Positions 1 through 7,961 are shown, counted from the stretch's first letter. The stretch is 64,000 nucleotides of DNA from Nitrincola schmidtii (GCF_008973715.1 NZ_WBOL01000003.1:186001-250000); one strand, 5' to 3'. Numbers and translations are program-made. Notes: generated by a model from the letters alone, not told the origin.

Positions 1-299
1 TTGAGGATACGCAGCTAGGAAAGCTGTTCGAGATTACTAAGTGTGCAGATGAAACAGCGTCTAAGCCCGACCCAATGATGCTGGAAGAGATTCTATTTGT
101 CACCGATGTGCCGACTCATCGAGCCGTCATGATCGGTGATACTGAGTATGATCTTGAAATGGGGCATCGAGCCAAAATGGATACTATAGCCGTTAGTTAT
201 GGTGCACATACCATGGAGCGTTTATCACGCTGGAATCCGGTACGAGAAGTCGATGAGTTTGCAGAGTTAGAGGAATGGCTGTTAAGTCATAGACAATAA
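1..299 (+). CDS. HAD-family phosphatase, C-terminal part (5' end outside window)
   Basis: The reading frame is open from position 3 to the stop at 299, so only the last ~98 residues are present. The visible part keeps HAD motif III (the lysine of SKPDP) and motif IV (GDTEYDLEMG, the acidic Mg-binding loop), which mark a phosphoglycolate-phosphatase-like haloacid dehalogenase hydrolase. The nucleophile motif (DxDxT) lies outside the window. Position immediately before sppA matches the Pseudomonas order rluC-HAD-sppA-maf. Substrate cannot be told from this fragment. The internal ATG at 75 is not the real start because the conserved KPDP motif lies upstream of it in the same frame. Confidence 0.85.
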   Translation, partial: EDTQLGKLFEITKCADETASKPDPMMLEEILFVTDVPTHRAVMIGDTEYDLEMGHRAKMDTIAVSYGAHTMERLSRWNPVREVDEFAELEEWLLSHRQ

Positions 300-377
300 T
301 TTAACGATAGTAAGATTTCATCAACAGCAGTTACAGAAAGCATCCATAGACAGAAAGCTAATTAAAAGGAGATCGAT

Positions 378-1469
378 GTGAGTCAAAATCCTTGGGATGA
401 TCCAGATAAAAAAGACCCATTAACCACCGATGACGTATCTGGTGAAGCAACTGATGCAGCAGAGCCTCCTAAACTTGACACCAAGGTAGATAAAGCCTTG
501 AAGTCTGTTGCTGATGGCGCGGATAAAAGTAAAGAGTGGCGTCTGATAGAAAAAGTAGTATCTACGCTGAATGTTGAGCAAAGACGCTCACGTCGTTGGG
601 GGATCTTTTTTAAATCTTTGACCTTTATCTACCTTTTTGCCCTGCTAGGTATTTTCTTAATGGGTCGCGATATATCAGGCGCAAAAGAATCGGTAGATCG
701 ACAGCCTCATGTTGCTATCATCGAAGTTAGAGGTGTTATTGCGGACACCGCTGATGCGAGTGCTGATAATGTGATTACAGCCTTACGTAAAGCTTTTTCG
801 ACGCGTCAGGCAGAAGCCGTCATTTTGAGAATCAACAGTCCGGGCGGCAGTCCTGTTCAAGCGGGTTATATTAATGATGAAATTAACCGTTTAAGGGCCT
901 TGAATCCCGATAAGAAAGTTTATGCTGTCATAACCGACATTGGCGCCTCAGGTGGTTATTATGTTGCCGTAGCTGCCGATGAAATCTACGCTGATAAATC
1001 AAGTCTTGTGGGTTCGATAGGTGTTACCGCTTCAGGGTTTGGTTTCGTTGATCTTATTGAAAAAATGGGTATCGAACGTCGTATTATGACTTCAGGTGAT
1101 AATAAGGCATTTTTGGACCCGTTTAGCCCGCAGAAAGAAGATGAAACGGAATTTTGGAAAACTGTCTTAGCTACTACTCATCAGCAATTTATTCGTGTGG
1201 TTCAAGAGGGGCGAGGTGATCGTCTTGTTGATACTAATGAAGTGTTTACTGGATTAATTTGGAGTGGCGAGCAGGCTTTAGAGCTCGGCTTAATTGATGG
1301 ATTAGGTAGCTCCAGTTATGTTGCTCGTGAGCTAGTGGGTGTCGAGCGTATTATTGACTACACACACACGCCATCACCTTTTGATCGATTATTTGATCGT
1401 TTAGGTGTATCTATCGCTAAGCACTTGTCCATGCAGTTAACGCAACAATGGGCACCAGAGCTGCGTTAA
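378..1469 (+). CDS. sppA: Signal peptide peptidase SppA, SohB-like short form
   Basis: Inner-membrane serine protease that degrades signal peptides left after secretion (family knowledge). The 363-residue protein has a charged cytosolic N-terminus, one membrane segment at about residues 74-96, then one S49 peptidase domain. The catalytic serine is probably Ser191 in GASGGYY and the general-base lysine Lys243, 52 residues later, the same spacing as in Bacillus subtilis SppA. Length fits the single-domain form, not the ~600-residue E. coli SppA. The start is GTG at 378, because the overlapping ATG at 376 runs straight into a stop; an AAGGAGA ribosome site sits 5 nt upstream. It converges with maf. 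Confidence 0.93.
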   Translation: MSQNPWDDPDKKDPLTTDDVSGEATDAAEPPKLDTKVDKALKSVADGADKSKEWRLIEKVVSTLNVEQRRSRRWGIFFKSLTFIYLFALLGIFLMGRDISGAKESVDRQPHVAIIEVRGVIADTADASADNVITALRKAFSTRQAEAVILRINSPGGSPVQAGYINDEINRLRALNPDKKVYAVITDIGASGGYYVAVAADEIYADKSSLVGSIGVTASGFGFVDLIEKMGIERRIMTSGDNKAFLDPFSPQKEDETEFWKTVLATTHQQFIRVVQEGRGDRLVDTNEVFTGLIWSGEQALELGLIDGLGSSSYVARELVGVERIIDYTHTPSPFDRLFDRLGVSIAKHLSMQLTQQWAPELR

Positions 1470-1478
1470 TTGTTATAG

Positions 1479-2060
1479 CTAAATAACCTCAACACCGGCT
1501 TTCTCTAGTAGTCGCGTTAAGCGAATTAAAGGTAAGCCAATTAAGGTGTTGGGGTCTTCTCCATCTAGTTTATCAAATAGTACTATCCCCAGTCCTTCGG
1601 ATTTGAAGCTGCCGGCGCAGTTGAAAGGTTGCTCTCTTTCTAAGTAACGATCAATCATCGAGTCAGTTAACTTGCGAAAGTGAACATCAAATGGAACAAC
1701 CTCTGTCTGAGCAATCCCGGTTTCACTATCTAATAGGCTTAAGCCTGTTAAAAAAGTCATACAGCGACCAGATGCTTTTTTTAGCTGCTCAAAGGCTCTA
1801 GATTTTGTCCCTGGCTTACCAAGAATTTCACCATCTAGTACGGCAACTTGATCTGAACCTATAATCAAGGCGTTGGGAAGCTGCTGCATAACGGCTCTCG
1901 CTTTACTTTCTGCAAGCCTAGCAACGAGTTCATTAGGTGCTTCATCAGGAAAGGGTGTTTCATCCACATCGGGTTTTTTGCTTCGATAGGCAAATCCCAG
2001 TTTGTCTAACAATTCACGGCGGAAGGGGGAACTCGATGCAAGAACAATGGTTTTATGCAT
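1479..2060 (-). CDS. maf: Maf-family nucleotide pyrophosphatase (YceF type)
   Basis: Nucleoside triphosphate pyrophosphatase that cleaves modified nucleotides such as 7-methyl-GTP to the monophosphate (YceF subfamily knowledge). The 193-residue protein starts with LASSSPFRRELL, the phosphate-binding loop, and has the catalytic ESKA and GSDQV motifs around residues 50-75, all intact. The ATG at 2060 is confirmed by the conserved N-terminus but has no Shine-Dalgarno sequence: the ten bases before it are A/T/G-rich and then the IscB element begins. In related genomes maf is divergent from yceD with a short promoter region; here 1.8 kb separates them. Confidence 0.93.
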   Translation of the reverse strand: MHKTIVLASSSPFRRELLDKLGFAYRSKKPDVDETPFPDEAPNELVARLAESKARAVMQQLPNALIIGSDQVAVLDGEILGKPGTKSRAFEQLKKASGRCMTFLTGLSLLDSETGIAQTEVVPFDVHFRKLTDSMIDRYLEREQPFNCAGSFKSEGLGIVLFDKLDGEDPNTLIGLPLIRLTRLLEKAGVEVI

Positions 2061-2070
2061 TCATCATTTT

Positions 2071-2150
2071 GCGCGAGAGACCCCGTACTTATTGTGCGGG
2101 GAAGGATAGCGCGGACTCGGTAGAGTCCTTGTTTTCCTGATTACTCGCGC
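2071..2150. repeat. Cloverleaf-like terminal dyad of the IscB element
   Basis: An outer 7-bp stem, GCGCGAG (2071-2077) with CTCGCGC (2144-2150), encloses an 8-bp hairpin CCCCGTAC-TTATT-GTGCGGGG (2081-2101, one G-T pair) and a perfect 6-bp hairpin GGACTC-GGTA-GAGTCC (2113-2128). This three-way junction lies between the iscB stop and the maf start. It is the expected place for the right-end subterminal palindrome recognised by an IS200/IS605 TnpA, or for an RNA 3' end. A tRNA was considered and does not fit. Confidence 0.65.
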
Positions 2151-2158
2151 CCTCTTGT

Positions 2159-3505
2159 TTAGTTAGTTGAAATGTTGTGATAGCCGTAACCATCACCGCG
2201 TTGAATTAAAGTGCAATACTTCCAGTTGATGCCTTGAATAATTTGGCTTCCCGTCTGGATATTGAAACTTCCGGTTTTTCGGATGGCGATCCGCCCAGTG
2301 TGGGTGCCTTCTTTCTTACCTGATGGCACCTCAGCCTTCACCAGATCACCGGTTTGAAAACCTTTAACACTCTTCTGGCGCATTAAGTAGCCGCGTGGGA
2401 AACCAAAGCGATCCAGTCGTGTGCGCTGATAACTACCACGCCCTGACGCCTTGATTTGCAAAGTAGGTTGCTTCCAGTTTTGGATTAAATCGACTGGGCC
2501 CACACAAGCAGCATCCAGTGCGTGTGTCTTTGGAATACCAAGACGTTGTCGATTGAACTTTGTTTTCCCGCCTGTGCTTGTTTTTACGGGTAATCCGGTC
2601 TGCTTGAGACGAGTAAACAGACACCAGCGTGTAACGTTTACGGCGGCGGCATCGCACAGTGGCTTCTTGCACTGCTTTAGTACACGTTCAAGCTGTTTAC
2701 CCGATGACTTACCATTTTTCTTCAGGCGTGTTTTCAATCCTTTATCCTGTTCAAAAAATGCCTCAATCGGCATATTGTCTTTGCCCTGATTGCACGCGTG
2801 GCAGGATAACGTCAGGTTGCTCACACGGCTTGAGCCGCCTTTGCTTCTGGGGTAGATATGTTCAATCTCTAACGGTACGTTTTGCTCACCGCAATAAGCG
2901 CATTCTCTTCCCCATTTTTCAAGCAAGTATTCGCGTACTTCATACCCCAGTAGCGTTCCTTGTTGATACTCAACACCACTGATCTCGGGATTTTCGAGCA
3001 TCTGTGTATCAAAGCGTACAAGCTCTTTCTGGATACCTGATATCGGGGCCAGCTTGATTAGGCGCTTAACCCAAGCCACCGTCGTATCCACGCGATGCTG
3101 CAGTGACGGTGGTAACCAACCTGTGGGTTTAGTGCGATTGTTAAATCGTGCAGGACGATAACGCAGTTGACTCCTACGGCGACGGCGAAAAGCGCGACGC
3201 TGCTCCAGCGCCTGCTTGATCTGAAAACCACGATGTATGAGCTCAAACAAGCTCAGTACCGATTGATTTTCAGGCTTTTGCTCATCTTCACGCACGACAG
3301 CTAACCCCGTGGTTTTGCTGCCAGGGTCAATTTTGACGTGTAATGGCTGAAAGCTAGACTCACCAGCCAATCTATCTTTCAGCCGGATGGAAAAAGGGCG
3401 CATCTTATGCACCACCGCCCGTCCACGCTCAACCAACTGCCGTGCTCGTTTTTCCGAGCAGGGCATAAGCGGCTTCTTGCGTTTATCCAAAACAAAAACA
3501 GCCAT
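2159..3505 (-). CDS. iscB: RNA-guided endonuclease IscB
   Basis: 448-residue IscB, an ancestor-like relative of Cas9 that uses an omega-RNA guide to cut DNA (family knowledge). Order: PLMP domain (KKPLMPCSEKRA, residues 11-21), RuvC-I (Asp60 in KIDPGSKTTG), arginine-rich bridge helix (103-120), RuvC-II (Glu161 in ELVRFDTQ), HNH domain with CAYC at 202-205, His216 in EIEHIYPR and CHAC at 235-238, then RuvC-III with His328 and Asp331 in THALDAA. All catalytic and zinc residues look intact, so it should be active. An earlier in-frame start exists at 3529, but the ATG at 3505 matches the usual IscB start MAVFVLDK and has AGGAGA upstream. Confidence 0.95.
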   Translation of the reverse strand: MAVFVLDKRKKPLMPCSEKRARQLVERGRAVVHKMRPFSIRLKDRLAGESSFQPLHVKIDPGSKTTGLAVVREDEQKPENQSVLSLFELIHRGFQIKQALEQRRAFRRRRRSQLRYRPARFNNRTKPTGWLPPSLQHRVDTTVAWVKRLIKLAPISGIQKELVRFDTQMLENPEISGVEYQQGTLLGYEVREYLLEKWGRECAYCGEQNVPLEIEHIYPRSKGGSSRVSNLTLSCHACNQGKDNMPIEAFFEQDKGLKTRLKKNGKSSGKQLERVLKQCKKPLCDAAAVNVTRWCLFTRLKQTGLPVKTSTGGKTKFNRQRLGIPKTHALDAACVGPVDLIQNWKQPTLQIKASGRGSYQRTRLDRFGFPRGYLMRQKSVKGFQTGDLVKAEVPSGKKEGTHTGRIAIRKTGSFNIQTGSQIIQGINWKYCTLIQRGDGYGYHNISTN

Positions 3506-3820
3506 GCTGCTTTCTCCTGATTTAATCACAGTCCTTACGGACTCTAGTAACGCAGGGCTTGCGCCCTGTCTCCCCTCGGGAATGTCAGCAACCGGCTCCC
3601 GCTTTTTTAAGAAGCGGCGACTAGAACCTTCGGCGTTTTACCCTTCGCTGTCGTGATTCTAGTCTTCGAGAGCGGCGAACTGAGGAAGCATTCGCCGGTC
3701 GGTCTTAACGACCTGTTGCTAACGGAGCGGGTTAGATACCGCTTTCCCTGGACAACCAAGCTTGCTTTTACAAGCTCCTGCCTTCAGGCAGGGGTAGTTG
3801 ACCTGGCCTTATCAGTTAAA
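3506..3820 (-). ncRNA. Omega-RNA (HEARO) of the IscB element, with 5' guide
   Basis: The 300 bases upstream of iscB are full of paired segments: CCTGCC-TTCA-GGCAGG (3777-3792), AGCTTG/CAAGCT (3759-3776), CGGCGAA/TTCGCCG (3673-3697), GACTAGAA/TTCTAGTC (3619-3664), CAGGGC/GCCCTG (3553-3568) and AGTCC/GGACT (3531-3544). Position, order and the ACTACCCCTGCC block match the known HEARO/omega-RNA that scaffolds IscB. On the minus strand the scaffold begins near 3805, so the guide should be the roughly 16 nt just 5' of it, encoded at about 3805-3820 by host flanking DNA. Exact ends are estimates. Confidence 0.85.
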
Positions 3821-3877
3821 ATAGGGTGTTATCTTACTGTGTTATCGATTTTTATTGAAGGAAACGCCTGAATCCCT

Positions 3878-3906
3878 TTGACAGATGGGACTGCAGCCCC
3901 TAGAAT
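3878..3906 (+). promoter_or_regulatory. Sigma-70 promoter of yceD-rpmF, giving an almost leaderless mRNA
   Basis: TTGACA at 3878-3883, a 17-bp spacer and TAGAAT at 3901-3906 form a near-consensus sigma-70 promoter. Transcription should begin around 3913-3914, only two or three bases before the yceD ATG at 3916, and no Shine-Dalgarno sequence is present. The promoter lies outside the IscB element, so the insertion left it intact. Confidence 0.85.
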
Positions 3907-3915
3907 TGCGCGCTT

Positions 3916-4440
3916 ATGTCGAATGGTCCAATACCGAAAAAAGCAGATCCGCGCAAACTTGCTGAGCGGGGAGCGCAGATTACCGGAATCGCTGAAATTT
4001 CAGCGATGCCTCGCCTTGCATCTTTTTTGTGCAGCGAGCAAGGCGCAGTAGATGTAACTTTGGAATTTGCAGTAGATGAACAGCATCTGCGTACCGTGAC
4101 AGGAACAGCTAAAGGTCAAGTATTGATGACCTGTCAGCGTTGCTTGGAGCCGGTCAGTATAGATGTCGAAGCAACCTTTAATCTTGCCGTTGTTCTTAAC
4201 GACGAGCAAGCACGAAACCTGCCTCGATATTTTGATCCTCTTCTTGTGGAAGAGGAAGACGTAGAGTTGTTACCGATCGTTGAAGATGAACTTATTTTGA
4301 GCTTACCTAGCGTGCCAAAGCACCTGGATTGTTCAGTTAAAACATCTTGGGGCGAAAGTGAGACAGTTCGTCTTCAGCAAGAAAAACCTAACCCTTTCAG
4401 TGTGTTGGCCTCGTTGAAAGACAAGGTCGATAAGCGTTAA
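3916..4440 (+). CDS. yceD: YceD/DUF177 family protein, 23S rRNA accumulation factor
   Basis: 174-residue DUF177 protein; the family is linked to 23S rRNA processing or accumulation and is almost always beside rpmF. The family signature CQRCLEPV is at about residues 74-81, and the N-terminus [15 protein letters not shown] is typical, which fixes the start at 3916 although no ribosome-binding site precedes it. The middle is acidic ([16 protein letters not shown]). It is co-transcribed with rpmF 16 bp downstream. The exact biochemical role is not established. Confidence 0.9.
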   Translation: MSNGPIPKKADPRKLAERGAQITGIAEISAMPRLASFLCSEQGAVDVTLEFAVDEQHLRTVTGTAKGQVLMTCQRCLEPVSIDVEATFNLAVVLNDEQARNLPRYFDPLLVEEEDVELLPIVEDELILSLPSVPKHLDCSVKTSWGESETVRLQQEKPNPFSVLASLKDKVDKR

Positions 4441-4456
4441 TCAGGAGCTATATACC

Positions 4457-4639
4457 ATGGCAGTACAGCAGAACAAAAAATCCCGTTCAAGACGCGATAT
4501 GCGTCGTTCACACGATGCGCTGAGCGGCCCAACCCTAGCAGTTGATACAACGACTGGTGAAACTCACCGTCGTCACCATGTGACTGCAGACGGTTTCTAC
4601 CGTGGCCGTCAGGTGATCAACAAGCAAGACGCTGAGTAA
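4457..4639 (+). CDS. rpmF: Ribosomal protein bL32
   Basis: 60-residue basic protein of the large ribosomal subunit. It begins [20 protein letters not shown], the bL32 hallmark, followed by [20 protein letters not shown]. The zinc cysteines found in some bL32 proteins are absent, as in the proteobacterial C-minus form. A CAGGAG ribosome site precedes the ATG. The stop codon at 4637-4639 is followed two bases later by the plsX start. Confidence 0.97.
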   Translation: MAVQQNKKSRSRRDMRRSHDALSGPTLAVDTTTGETHRRHHVTADGFYRGRQVINKQDAE

Positions 4640-4641
4640 GC

Positions 4642-5658
4642 TTGTCTGAAAGACTAAGCATTGCTGTTGACGCGATGGGCGGGGACTTCGGTCCCCGTAT
4701 CACCATTCCCGCATGCATTAATCAGTTAAAGAAATACCCTCAGTTACACATTCACCTAGCTGGTGATGTTTCAGTTTTAAATCCCTTTCTAAGTAAGCTG
4801 CCTAAGTATCTTAAAGATCGTATCCATTTGCTGCATACCGAATCCGTGGTTAGCATGGAAGACAAACCTTCGTTTGCCTTAAGGCATAGGCGCGATTCTT
4901 CTATGTTCAAAGCGATGCAGTTGGTTAAAGAAGGGCTTGCTTCAGCTTGTGTCAGTGGGGGTAATACCGGTGCATTGATGGCGTTTGGTTGTAGCCTGCT
5001 AGGTCGATTGGCTGGTATAGATCGCCCTGCCATTATTAGTGCGATACCAACGAACAAGGGTCATTGCTATCTGCTGGATTTGGGCGCGAATATCAACTGT
5101 AGTTCAGAGCAGTTGTATCAGTTTGCCTTGATGGGATCAGCGATGGTTTCAGCAGTGGAAAATAATCCTTCTCCTCGAGTGGCTTTGCTAAATATTGGTG
5201 TCGAAGAGATCAAAGGAAATGATCAGGTAAGACAGGCTGCACTTCTTATTCAAGCGCATACTGGTCTTAACTACATTGGCTATATAGAAGGTGGTGAGGT
5301 GTTTAATGACCGCGCAGATGTGATTGTTTGCGACGGTTTTACAGGAAATATCGCTTTAAAAAGTAATGAGGGTTTAGCGAGACTTATTGCGGATAAGTTA
5401 AAGCAAAGTTTTACTCGAAACCTTTATCGTCGTCTTTTGGGCTTGCTTGCTAAACCGGTTCTAAAAGAGTTACAGCAGCAAATAGATCCAGGTCGAAGGA
5501 ATGGAGCCAGTTTATTAGGTTTGCAGGGAATTGTAGTCAAAAGCCATGGCAGTGCCAGTAGTCGTCATTTTGAAGCGGCTATAGAACAGGCAATAACAGA
5601 TTCTAGACTGAATATTCCGGCCCGTATTGCTGCTAATCTTCAAAACCATCTCTCTTAG
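4642..5658 (+). CDS. plsX: Phosphate acyltransferase PlsX
   Basis: Converts acyl-ACP to acyl-phosphate, the first step in feeding acyl chains to PlsY for phosphatidic acid synthesis; peripheral on the inner membrane (family knowledge). The 338-residue protein opens with LSIAVDAMGGDFGP and contains VSGGNTGALMAFG and DGFTGNIALKSNEG, all PlsX signatures. The start is TTG at 4642, two bases after the rpmF stop, with only a weak ribosome site; translation is probably coupled to rpmF. The next ATG would remove the conserved AVDAMGGD strand. Confidence 0.95.
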   Translation: MSERLSIAVDAMGGDFGPRITIPACINQLKKYPQLHIHLAGDVSVLNPFLSKLPKYLKDRIHLLHTESVVSMEDKPSFALRHRRDSSMFKAMQLVKEGLASACVSGGNTGALMAFGCSLLGRLAGIDRPAIISAIPTNKGHCYLLDLGANINCSSEQLYQFALMGSAMVSAVENNPSPRVALLNIGVEEIKGNDQVRQAALLIQAHTGLNYIGYIEGGEVFNDRADVIVCDGFTGNIALKSNEGLARLIADKLKQSFTRNLYRRLLGLLAKPVLKELQQQIDPGRRNGASLLGLQGIVVKSHGSASSRHFEAAIEQAITDSRLNIPARIAANLQNHLS

Positions 5659-5758
5659 TCGATCGACTTATCGTTTATCTCTGCGCGCAATGTTGTACAC
5701 TATGCTTTTTAGAACTTATGTATGAGTTTTATACTCAGGACTGTTGTAAGAGGAATTT

Positions 5759-6694
5759 ATGTCGCAAGTGCTGGCTTTTGTGTTTCCGGGACAAGGTTCC
5801 CAGCAGCTAGGTATGTTGTCTGATTTAGCTGCAACTCATCCGGTCATTGAAGAAACCTTTGCTGAGGCTTCAAAAGCTTTAGGTTACGATCTTTGGAATC
5901 TAGTACAACAAGGGCCTGAAGAGCGCCTTAACTCCACTGAGGTCACTCAGCCAGCACTATTAACGGCTAGCGTTGCACTTTGGCGTCTTTGGTTGCAGCA
6001 GGGCGGTGCTAAACCCTCTGTGATGGCAGGCCATAGCTTAGGTGAATACTCGGCTTTGGTGTGTGCAGGATCACTGTCTTTAGCTGAAGGCGTAAAGCTA
6101 GTTCAGTTACGTGGCGAGTTGATGCAAAAAGCTGTTCCTGCAGGCACAGGTGCAATGGCCGCAATATTGGGCTTGGATGATGCAGGTGTTGCTGCTGCCT
6201 GTGAGTCTGTAGCTGAAGATCAAGTCGTTGCTCCGGTTAATTTTAATTGTCCAGGTCAAGTGGTGATTGCAGGTGAAAAGGCTGCGGTAGAGAGAGCGAT
6301 GGAAGCTTGTAAAGCTGCGGGTGCTAAACGTGCCATTCCCCTTGCTGTTAGTGTTCCTTCACATTGTCGCCTTATGGAACCGATTGCACAAGAAATGGCC
6401 AAAGCACTCGCTGAAGTTGAGCTTTTGATGCCTGCTATTCCAGTGGTTCAAAACGTAACAGCAGATCTTTCTGGTAATCTAGAGCAGCTTCGCGAAAACC
6501 TAGTTTCACAATTATATTATCCCGTGCTTTGGACTGATTCAGTTAACCGAATGATTGCTGAAGGAGTCACTATGACGGTTGAATGCGGCCCTGGAAAAGT
6601 ACTGTGTGGGCTAAATAAAAAAATAGATAAATCGCTTGAGGTTGTTTCGCTAACTGATTCTGCGAACTTCGAAAAAGCCCTAAGCCTAGTTTAA
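5759..6694 (+). CDS. fabD: Malonyl-CoA:ACP transacylase
   Basis: Transfers malonyl groups from CoA to acyl carrier protein for fatty acid elongation. The 311-residue protein has the N-terminal VFPGQGSQ loop, nucleophile Ser93 in GHSLGEYSAL and His202 in VPSHCRLM, the expected catalytic pair. AGAGGAAT precedes the ATG. A 100-bp gap from plsX leaves room for a separate promoter, but no clear consensus is visible there. Confidence 0.96.
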   Translation: MSQVLAFVFPGQGSQQLGMLSDLAATHPVIEETFAEASKALGYDLWNLVQQGPEERLNSTEVTQPALLTASVALWRLWLQQGGAKPSVMAGHSLGEYSALVCAGSLSLAEGVKLVQLRGELMQKAVPAGTGAMAAILGLDDAGVAAACESVAEDQVVAPVNFNCPGQVVIAGEKAAVERAMEACKAAGAKRAIPLAVSVPSHCRLMEPIAQEMAKALAEVELLMPAIPVVQNVTADLSGNLEQLRENLVSQLYYPVLWTDSVNRMIAEGVTMTVECGPGKVLCGLNKKIDKSLEVVSLTDSANFEKALSLV

Positions 6695-6718
6695 TTTTGT
6701 GTGGATTCAGGGAGACTT

Positions 6719-7462
6719 ATGAGTATTAAAGGTAAAGTCGCGCTTGTTACCGGTGCTACCCGTGGTATTGGTAAAGCCATTGCAGAAAACTTGGCGTCAC
6801 AAGGCGCCATTGTCATCGGTACAGCAACCAGTGATAAGGGAGCCGATGCTATCAGTAGTTACCTATTAGCGGCTGGTAATGGCGGTTGCGGAATGGTTCT
6901 TGATGTTGCGGATGCTGCGTCTATCGATGGAGTTCTAAAAGCAATTACCGAAAGATTTGGTGCTGTTGAGATTCTGGTTAATAATGCTGGTATCACTCGC
7001 GACAATATTATGATGCGTATGAAGGACGACGAGTGGGATTCTGTCATCAACACCAACCTAAGTGCTAACTTTCGTTTAGCAAAAGGTTGCTTGCGTGGCA
7101 TGACTAAAGCTCGCTGGGGGCGTATTATAAGCATCAGTTCGGTTGTCGGTTCGATGGGTAATGCAGGTCAAGCTAACTATGCTGCAGCGAAAGCTGGACT
7201 AGAAGGCTTCTCACGCGCATTGGCTCGAGAGATCGCTAGCCGAAATATTACCGTCAATTGCGTTGCTCCAGGTTTTATTGAAACGGATATGACCTCTGGT
7301 CTTGCTGATGAGCATAAAAACATTCTGCAAGGGCAAATTCCGATGGCTCGCTTAGGTCAACCCGATGAAATTGCTTCAGTTGTTGGATTTTTGGCAAGTG
7401 AGGGTGGTAGTTACGTAACAGGTGAAACAATACATGTCAATGGCGGCATGTATATGGCTTAA
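6719..7462 (+). CDS. fabG: 3-oxoacyl-ACP reductase
   Basis: NADPH-dependent short-chain dehydrogenase that reduces 3-oxoacyl-ACP in fatty acid synthesis. It has the TGATRGIG nucleotide-binding motif, NNAG, and the Ser-Tyr-Lys triad in ISSVVGSMGNAGQANYAAAK; the C-terminal GETIHVNGGMYMA is typical FabG. The ATG at 6719 has AGGGAGA directly upstream and gives the normal 247 residues; an in-frame GTG at 6701 would add six poorly conserved residues. Confidence 0.96.
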   Translation: MSIKGKVALVTGATRGIGKAIAENLASQGAIVIGTATSDKGADAISSYLLAAGNGGCGMVLDVADAASIDGVLKAITERFGAVEILVNNAGITRDNIMMRMKDDEWDSVINTNLSANFRLAKGCLRGMTKARWGRIISISSVVGSMGNAGQANYAAAKAGLEGFSRALAREIASRNITVNCVAPGFIETDMTSGLADEHKNILQGQIPMARLGQPDEIASVVGFLASEGGSYVTGETIHVNGGMYMA

Positions 7463-7472
7463 ATGCACATAA

Positions 7473-7502
7473 TCAGCAACAAAGAATTGTTTTTTGTGCT
7501 GA
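7473..7502. other. Imperfect hairpin between fabG and acpP
   Basis: TCAGCA (7473-7478) can pair with TGCTGA (7497-7502), extended inward by CAAA with TTTG past a one-base bulge. There is no following T-run, so it is more likely an mRNA processing or stability element than a terminator. The rest of the 168-bp gap (7463-7630) is AT-rich and probably holds an acpP promoter, but no clear -35/-10 pair can be fixed. Confidence 0.4.
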
Positions 7503-7630
7503 TATGTTGATAATTGTCGGTCAGCAATAACTAAATCGGTCGACATGCTTGCTAGTGTGTCATTGGTTCTAATAAAATTGCGTCTCGCATCTTGGGATGT
7601 GATGGTGTCTATAAGTATATAGGAAGAGAT

Positions 7631-7864
7631 ATGAGTAATATTGAAGAGCGCGTTAAGAAAATCATCGCTGAGCAACTGGGTGTAAAAGAAGAGGAAGTTG
7701 TTAATAGTGCTTCTTTCGTTGAAGACCTAGGTGCAGACTCGCTCGACACCGTTGAGCTGGTGATGGCACTAGAAGAAGAATTTGAAACTGAAATTCCTGA
7801 CGAAGAAGCTGAAAAAATTACCACTGTTCAGCTAGCAATTGACTACATCAACGCTCATCAGTAA
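7631..7864 (+). CDS. acpP: Acyl carrier protein
   Basis: 77-residue acidic carrier protein that holds growing acyl chains on 4'-phosphopantetheine. The attachment serine is Ser37 in the canonical [18 protein letters not shown] motif. The ATG at 7631 follows AGGAAGAG and gives the usual length; an upstream in-frame start at 7592 adds 13 residues that do not belong to the family. It is followed by a strong stem-loop that should set its level above fabF. Confidence 0.98.
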   Translation: MSNIEERVKKIIAEQLGVKEEEVVNSASFVEDLGADSLDTVELVMALEEEFETEIPDEEAEKITTVQLAIDYINAHQ

Positions 7865-7889
7865 TCAATAAGATTCTGGTGGTTTTGTT

Positions 7890-7931
7890 GAAAAGCCGCA
7901 CCTATATATATCCTATATAGTGCGGCTTTTC
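7890..7931 (+). terminator. Long stem-loop between acpP and fabF, partial terminator
   Basis: GAAAAGCCGCA pairs with TGCGGCTTTTC (11 bp), continued after one bulged C by CTATATA/TATATAG (7 bp) around a five-base loop. The 3' arm ends in TTTTC, so it resembles an intrinsic terminator with a short U-tract. Located inside the operon, it would let most acpP transcripts stop while some read into fabF. Confidence 0.75.
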
Positions 7932-7961
7932 TGTTGATGGTGTGTATTTCTGGAGGAACAA

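Larger units (their letters stand above)
2071..3805 (-). mobile_element. IscB (HEARO-type, IS200/IS605-related) element between maf and yceD
   Basis: The element consists, in minus-strand order, of an omega-RNA region (about 3805-3506), iscB (3505-2159) and a terminal cloverleaf-like dyad (2150-2071). It sits exactly in what is normally a short maf/yceD promoter gap. No tnpA transposase is present, so it would be mobilised in trans. The outer limits are estimated: one from the conserved scaffold start GTCAACTACCCCTGCC on the minus strand, the other from the outermost stem at 2071-2077. As expected for single-strand IS200/IS605 transposition, no target duplication or terminal inverted repeat is evident. 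Confidence 0.8.

Noticed and set aside
2071-2150. tRNA gene suggested by a 7-bp outer stem and internal hairpins
   Set aside because: There is no T-loop consensus, no plausible anticodon arm and no D-arm pattern, and the region is the end of an IscB element.
2451-2982. Open frames on the plus strand opposite iscB
   Set aside because: They are shadows of the iscB reading frame, which carries all expected catalytic motifs on the minus strand.
3387-3871. Small plus-strand frames covering the omega-RNA
   Set aside because: The region is dominated by conserved stem-loops and carries no protein motif; translation would be incompatible with structured RNA.
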